Source: Clostridiaceae bacterium | Lineage (GTDB): Bacteria; Bacillota; Clostridia; DSM-8532 | NCBI GenBank assembly: GCA_012727625.1 | Contig: JAAYGP010000343.1 | Location: 1 to 8,689 of the forward strand | Direction: 5' to 3' | Length of the DNA: 8,689 nucleotides | Shown here: in pieces, positions 5,079 through 8,689 of the stretch | How the letters are laid out: every line of letters starts with the position of its first letter | Numbering within the stretch: the stretch's first letter is position 1 | Program-made: the position numbers and the translations under genes | Notes under the pieces: model-generated | Seen by the model: the letters and a program-made list of their open reading frames with translations, nothing else | What the model was told of the DNA's origin: nothing | Databases searched by the model: none

Positions 5079-6098
5079 ATGGTTGTTGTTCTAAAGCCTG
5101 ATGTGCCGGTTGAAAAAAGAAATGAACTGATAAAAGAAATTGAGTCATTGGGAGTTAAGGTTCAGGTTACTGAAGGTGTTGAGGTTTCGATTCTCGGTTT
5201 GGTAGGCGACACTTCAAACATCAATAAGTACAGGATAGCCTCCAACGATATTGTCGCCAATATACTAAGAGTTCAGGAGCCTTTTAAAAAGGCAAACAAA
5301 ATGTTTAAACCCGATTATACAATTATAGAGGTATGCGGAAGAAAAATAGGTGAAGGATACTTTACAGTGATAACAGGTCCGTGCTCGGTGGAAAGTGAGG
5401 AGCAGATTGAGGGTATAGCAAAAGCCGTAAAGGAAAGCAAAGCCGCATTCCTGCGCGGCGGAGCCTATAAACCAAGAACATCACCATATGCTTTCCAGGG
5501 GCTGGGGCTTGAAGGGCTGGAATACCTGAAGCATGCAAAAAAACACACAGGACTGCCCATTGTATCTGAGATTATGTCAGTTGATATGCTTGAGCGGTTT
5601 GTTGACGATGTTGACATTATTCAGGTTGGCGCAAGAAACATGCAGAATTTTGTGCTTTTGAAAGAACTGGGGAAGACTAAAAAGCCGATTCTGCTTAAAC
5701 GTGGTTTGGCAGCAACAATTGAGGAATGGCTTATGTCAGCGGAATATATTATGAGTGAGGGAAATGACAGGGTTATTCTTTGTGAAAGAGGAATACGTAC
5801 TTTTGAAACATATACAAGAAACACACTTGATTTAAGCGCGGTTCAGGCTGTAAAAAGGCTCAGCCATCTGCCTGTTATAGTTGACCCGAGTCATGCCACC
5901 GGAAAAGCATGGATGGTTGAAAGCATGTCCAAGGCCGCGGTAGTTGCAGGGGCAGACGGCCTTATTATTGAAGTTCACAATAACCCATCCCTCGCTCTTT
6001 GTGACGGACAGCAGTCAATAACACCGGAAGAGTATTCATTATTAATGGAGAAAATAGAAAAGCTGGTGGAATTTGAAGGTAAAAAGCTGGTATTCTGA
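5079..6098 (+). CDS. aroF: 3-deoxy-7-phosphoheptulonate (DAHP) synthase, type I-beta, with N-terminal regulatory domain
   Basis: Condenses phosphoenolpyruvate with erythrose 4-phosphate to DAHP, the committed first step of aromatic synthesis. The ATG at 5079 is chosen for its AGGAGG nine bases upstream. The frame is open back to an ATG at 4986, but that stretch encodes the attenuator hairpin and has no ribosome-binding site. The 339 residues match the Thermotoga maritima enzyme, and its metal ligands fall at the same numbers: Cys102 (GPCSVES), His272 (DPSHATGK), Glu298 (EVHNNP) and Asp309 (CDGQQS). Residues 1 to about 65 form the ferredoxin-like/ACT-type domain that binds Phe or Tyr in this subfamily. 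Other motifs are RGGAYKPRTSPYAFQGLG (126-143), QVGARNMQNF (182-191) and KRG (207-209). The gene heads the aro operon, 57 bp before aroB. Feedback inhibition by Phe/Tyr is inferred from the domain. The symbol follows common use for this type. Confidence 0.96.
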   Translation: MVVVLKPDVPVEKRNELIKEIESLGVKVQVTEGVEVSILGLVGDTSNINKYRIASNDIVANILRVQEPFKKANKMFKPDYTIIEVCGRKIGEGYFTVITGPCSVESEEQIEGIAKAVKESKAAFLRGGAYKPRTSPYAFQGLGLEGLEYLKHAKKHTGLPIVSEIMSVDMLERFVDDVDIIQVGARNMQNFVLLKELGKTKKPILLKRGLAATIEEWLMSAEYIMSEGNDRVILCERGIRTFETYTRNTLDLSAVQAVKRLSHLPVIVDPSHATGKAWMVESMSKAAVVAGADGLIIEVHNNPSLALCDGQQSITPEEYSLLMEKIEKLVEFEGKKLVF

Positions 6099-6155
6099 TC
6101 ATGGCGCGATTTGATCATTGTCTCACTTAAAATTAAGCATACAGGGAGGTTAATA

Positions 6156-7235
6156 ATGCAAAAGCTTGATGTAAGGCTTGCCCATAAAACATACCCGATT
6201 TTTATTGGTAACGGATTGTTTCAGAAATCTTTTTCCATGCTTAAGCAGTTTATCAACAAAAGAAAAGCAATTATTATTACTGATAGTAATCTGAAAGCCT
6301 CCTGCGGATGCAATCTTATGGAAATATTAGGAAACAACGGCATCGATGCAAAGATGTGCGTAATACCAGCCGGAGAAAGCAGTAAAAGCCTTGATGAGCT
6401 TACAAAGCTTTATAGTTTTTTTGCAAATTTCGGTATTACAAGAAGTGATTATATAATAGCTCTTGGCGGCGGTGTTACAGGTGATCTTGCAGGTTTTGCA
6501 GCTTCCACCTGGCTTCGCGGAACTGGGTTTATTCAAATCCCCACATCTCTTCTGGCCATGGTTGATTCAAGCATAGGAGGCAAAGTTGCTGTTAATATGC
6601 CCTTTGGTAAAAATCTGGTGGGAAGCTTTTATCATCCTGAAGCTGTGCTTATTGATCCGCTGCTGCTTAAGACTTTGCCCGACAGGCATTTTGCCGATGG
6701 TATGGCTGAGGTTATAAAATATGGGTGCATTGACGACAATGAACTGTTCGTAAGGCTTGAAAGGCTTTCAAACCGCAAAGATATAATGAAACATATTGAG
6801 GATATTATATACATCTGTTGTGATATTAAGCGCAGGATAGTGGAAATGGACGAGAGGGAAAGCAATACAAGAATGGTTTTAAATTTCGGGCACACTTTCG
6901 GCCATGCGGTTGAGAGTTATTACAATTACAAAAAATACACTCACGGTGAGGCAATTTCCATAGGAATGGTTTTTATTGCGGAATTGTCGCACAAGCTTGG
7001 ATATTGCAAGGAAGAGGTTGTGGAAAGGCTTAAAAAACTCCTTGAAAAGACAGGCTTGCCTGTCAGGCTTCCCGATATGAAGCCAAAGGATGTCATTACC
7101 ACAGTGTTAACGGACAAAAAAGCAAGAACAGATAATATAAACCTGGTACTGATAAAAGATATCGGTAACGTAGTTATTGAAAAATTCCCGAAAGACAGGA
7201 TCGGAGGTTACATCCATGAAGTGCTTGACAATTAA
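6156..7235 (+). CDS. aroB: 3-dehydroquinate synthase
   Basis: Converts DAHP to 3-dehydroquinate, the second shikimate step, using NAD and a divalent metal. The start at 6156 is supported by GGGAGG (6144-6149) six bases upstream; the frame is open back to 6111 but without a ribosome-binding site there. The protein has 359 residues, normal for bacterial AroB. Motifs are PAGESSKS (71-78), the NAD-binding GGGVTGDLAGFAA (104-116), IPTSLLAMVDSSIGGKVAVN (128-147), GKNLVGSF (151-158), GMAEVIKYG (182-190), LNFGHTFGHAVE (242-253) and HGEAISIGM (263-271). The expected metal ligands are Glu185, His246 and His263. No key residue is missing. It lies 57 bp after DAHP synthase with no terminator between, and its last 20 bases overlap aroA. 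Confidence 0.96.
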   Translation: MQKLDVRLAHKTYPIFIGNGLFQKSFSMLKQFINKRKAIIITDSNLKASCGCNLMEILGNNGIDAKMCVIPAGESSKSLDELTKLYSFFANFGITRSDYIIALGGGVTGDLAGFAASTWLRGTGFIQIPTSLLAMVDSSIGGKVAVNMPFGKNLVGSFYHPEAVLIDPLLLKTLPDRHFADGMAEVIKYGCIDDNELFVRLERLSNRKDIMKHIEDIIYICCDIKRRIVEMDERESNTRMVLNFGHTFGHAVESYYNYKKYTHGEAISIGMVFIAELSHKLGYCKEEVVERLKKLLEKTGLPVRLPDMKPKDVITTVLTDKKARTDNINLVLIKDIGNVVIEKFPKDRIGGYIHEVLDN

Positions 7236-8661
7236 ACCCAGGGAATTAAAAGGCAGAGTCTTTGTTCCCCCTTCAAAAAGCATGGCGCACAGGGCCATAA
7301 TTTGTTCTTTTCTGGCAGAGGGAGTAAGTGAAATAGACAATGTGGAATTATCCAATGATATAATTGCGACATGCAGGGCTGTTGAATCTCTCGGAGCCTG
7401 TATTGATATTCTTGACTGCGCAGCACCTGGTCGCAAAAAGCTTGTTATAACCGGAAACGGTACGGTTAACGTGAAAAACAACAGAATAAACTGTATGGAA
7501 TCCGGCACAACAGCCCGTTTTATAATACCTGTCAGCAGGCTTACACCGGAACAGGTGATAATTGACGGCGAAAACAGGCTTAAGGAAAGGCCCTTTAATG
7601 TGTTTTATGATATTTTTAAAGAGCAGGGCATAAGCTTTGAAACACACTCGGAAAATAAAATCGTAAATACTGGAAATCTTAAGGATAAGTTTATGTCCAA
7701 TAACAATATACTCCGGACAATTCCCGATGGCATTAAATTTCCGGGGTCTTCCGGTGACATAAAGCATGCGAAAACTTCAAATGGCTTGAATTATCCGGCT
7801 TTCTCCGATAACATAAAACTTCCGGTTGCTCTTAAAGGCAGGCTTAAGCCCGGCTTTTTCAGAATAAGGGGTGATGTCAGTTCCCAGTTTATTTCAGGGC
7901 TTTTACTGGCATTGCCTCTGCTTGAGGGTGATTCAATAATAAAAATAACAACTCCTGCAGAATCCATAGGCTATATTGATATGACCTTACATATGCAGAA
8001 ATTGTTTGGAGTAAACATTGATTTCAACCGCAATGAAAACATGCTCACAATACCGGGATGGCAAAAATACACTCCATGCAATTACAAGGTTGAGGGAGAC
8101 TGGTCGCAGGCCGCATTCTGGCTGGCGGCGGGGGCAATGTCAGGGCAGGTTGAGGTTGGAGGCTTAAGCCGGGAGTCTGTTCAGGGCGACAAAGCAATAG
8201 AAGATATTATGAAAAACATGGGTATTAATATATACCGGAAAGACGGATTTCTTAAAATAGATAAAGCAAAACCCAGGTGTATTGATATAGATGTTTCACA
8301 ATGTCCGGATTTGGTTCCGGTACTTGCTGTTCTGTCAGCCATAGGCGAAGGACGCGGCAGAATTTATAATGCCGCAAGACTGCGATTAAAGGAAAGTGAC
8401 AGGCTTAAGGCTGTAACCGTTGAATTAAAAGCGCTTGGAGCCAATATTATTGAAGATGAAGACAGTTTAATTATATCAGGGGTTAAGAGGCTTAAAGGCG
8501 GCAGGGTTTATGGCTGGAATGATCACAGGATTGTTATGGCGGCTGCTGTTGCCGTTGCCGCTTGCGAGCGCAGTGTTGTTATTGAGGGGAGCGATGCGGT
8601 AAACAAATCCTACCCTGCTTTCTGGGAGCACTATAAAAGCCTTGGAGGTGAATTTTATTGA
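7216..8661 (+). CDS. aroA: 3-phosphoshikimate 1-carboxyvinyltransferase (EPSP synthase) with a repeat insertion
   Basis: Joins shikimate 3-phosphate and phosphoenolpyruvate to give EPSP, the sixth shikimate step. The ATG at 7216 has GGAGG (7203-7207) eight bases upstream and overlaps the end of aroB by 20 bp, suggesting translational coupling. Motifs in order are PPSKSMAHR (18-26), ESGTTARF (95-102), ERPFNVFYDIF (124-134), GDVSSQFISGLLLALP (219-234), VEGDWSQAAFWL (292-303), DLVPVL (365-370), RLRLKESDRLKAV (388-400), DHRIVMAAA (436-444) and NKSYPAFW (463-470). Catalytic and substrate-binding residues look intact. At 481 residues it is about 50 longer than the usual 425-430. The excess lies between residues about 147 and 200, before the conserved LPVALKG, and is made of 9-residue repeats. 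The insertion keeps the frame, so the enzyme is probably active. Confidence 0.95.
   Translation: MKCLTIKPRELKGRVFVPPSKSMAHRAIICSFLAEGVSEIDNVELSNDIIATCRAVESLGACIDILDCAAPGRKKLVITGNGTVNVKNNRINCMESGTTARFIIPVSRLTPEQVIIDGENRLKERPFNVFYDIFKEQGISFETHSENKIVNTGNLKDKFMSNNNILRTIPDGIKFPGSSGDIKHAKTSNGLNYPAFSDNIKLPVALKGRLKPGFFRIRGDVSSQFISGLLLALPLLEGDSIIKITTPAESIGYIDMTLHMQKLFGVNIDFNRNENMLTIPGWQKYTPCNYKVEGDWSQAAFWLAAGAMSGQVEVGGLSRESVQGDKAIEDIMKNMGINIYRKDGFLKIDKAKPRCIDIDVSQCPDLVPVLAVLSAIGEGRGRIYNAARLRLKESDRLKAVTVELKALGANIIEDEDSLIISGVKRLKGGRVYGWNDHRIVMAAAVAVAACERSVVIEGSDAVNKSYPAFWEHYKSLGGEFY
7672..7833 (+). repeat. Degenerate 27-bp tandem repeat inside aroA
   Basis: Four clear units begin at 7726, 7753, 7780 and 7807, exactly 27 bp apart. 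They encode DGIKFPGSS, GDIKHAKTS, NGLNYPAFS and DNIKLPVAL. Two weaker units precede them in the same register at 7672 (GNLKDKFMS) and 7699 (NNNILRTIP). At DNA level the first 19 bases of the 7726 and 7807 units agree at 15 positions, and those of 7726 and 7780 at 14. The repeat accounts for the length excess of this EPSP synthase, so it probably arose by in-frame duplication. Confidence 0.75.
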
Positions 8662-8689
8662 GCAGTATATGGGGTGAAAACATTAAAAT
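8658..8689 (+). CDS. aroC: Chorismate synthase, N-terminal fragment (cut by the window end)
   Basis: The TTG at 8658 overlaps the aroA stop (TTGA) and has GGAGGTG (8644-8650) seven bases upstream. The ten visible codons read MSSIWGENIK, the characteristic start of chorismate synthase, which normally continues with a FGESHG motif. The enzyme makes chorismate from EPSP with reduced flavin, the last common step to Phe, Tyr and Trp. Its position after aroA supports the call. Only about 3% of the gene is present. The four-base overlap with a non-ATG start suggests it is translated by coupling to aroA. Confidence 0.85.
   Translation, partial: MSSIWGENIK

Noticed and set aside
7348..7767. Long minus-strand ORFs opposite aroB and aroA (also 7107-7508)
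   Set aside because: They are antisense shadows of well-supported enzymes, without start signals.
1..8689. CRISPR array, tRNA or rRNA genes, insertion sequences, prophage genes
   Set aside because: I looked for regularly spaced repeats, tRNA-like cloverleaf ends, transposase motifs and phage genes and saw none.

Overview
The window reads as chromosomal DNA of an anaerobic, moderately low-GC Firmicute of the class Clostridia. The evidence is strong GGAGG-type ribosome-binding sites, AT-rich intergenic DNA, a pta-ackA acetate-forming pair, and proteins of clostridial type. I cannot name the species. Every gene I can support lies on the + strand and the genes look intact. The pta gene is cut by the left edge and aroC by the right edge.

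Layout. (1) 1-1930: the 3' end of pta, then ackA, closed by a hairpin terminator. The pair makes ATP by converting acetyl-CoA to acetate. (2) 1959-3475: a monocistronic aspartate kinase gene with its own sigma-A-type promoter, a very short leader and a strong terminator. (3) 3480-4700: an isolated gene for a 194-residue protein of unknown function. A promoter, a possibly structured leader of about 230 nt and poorly conserved intergenic DNA surround it, and a degenerate motif occurs on both sides. (4) 4711-8689: an aromatic amino acid operon encoding DAHP synthase (aroF-type), aroB, aroA and the first codons of aroC. These are steps 1, 2, 6 and 7 of the shikimate pathway to chorismate.

The most interesting element is the aro operon leader. 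A perfect-consensus promoter (TTGACA-N18-TATAAT) is followed by an approximately 330-nt leader. The leader holds a well-positioned Shine-Dalgarno and a 29-codon ORF in which 10 of 15 consecutive codons are Phe or Tyr. A 12-bp hairpin with a T-tract then lies just before the DAHP synthase ribosome-binding site. This is the architecture of ribosome-mediated (leader-peptide) transcription attenuation by Phe/Tyr. I see no T-box motif. The first enzyme also carries the N-terminal domain used for allosteric feedback in its family, so the same amino acids may act at both RNA and protein level. The open frame that extends DAHP synthase upstream to 4986 runs through the terminator and should not be taken as protein.

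A second notable feature is in aroA. The EPSP synthase is about 50 residues longer than usual. The extra segment is a degenerate in-frame tandem repeat with an exact 27-bp (9-residue) period.
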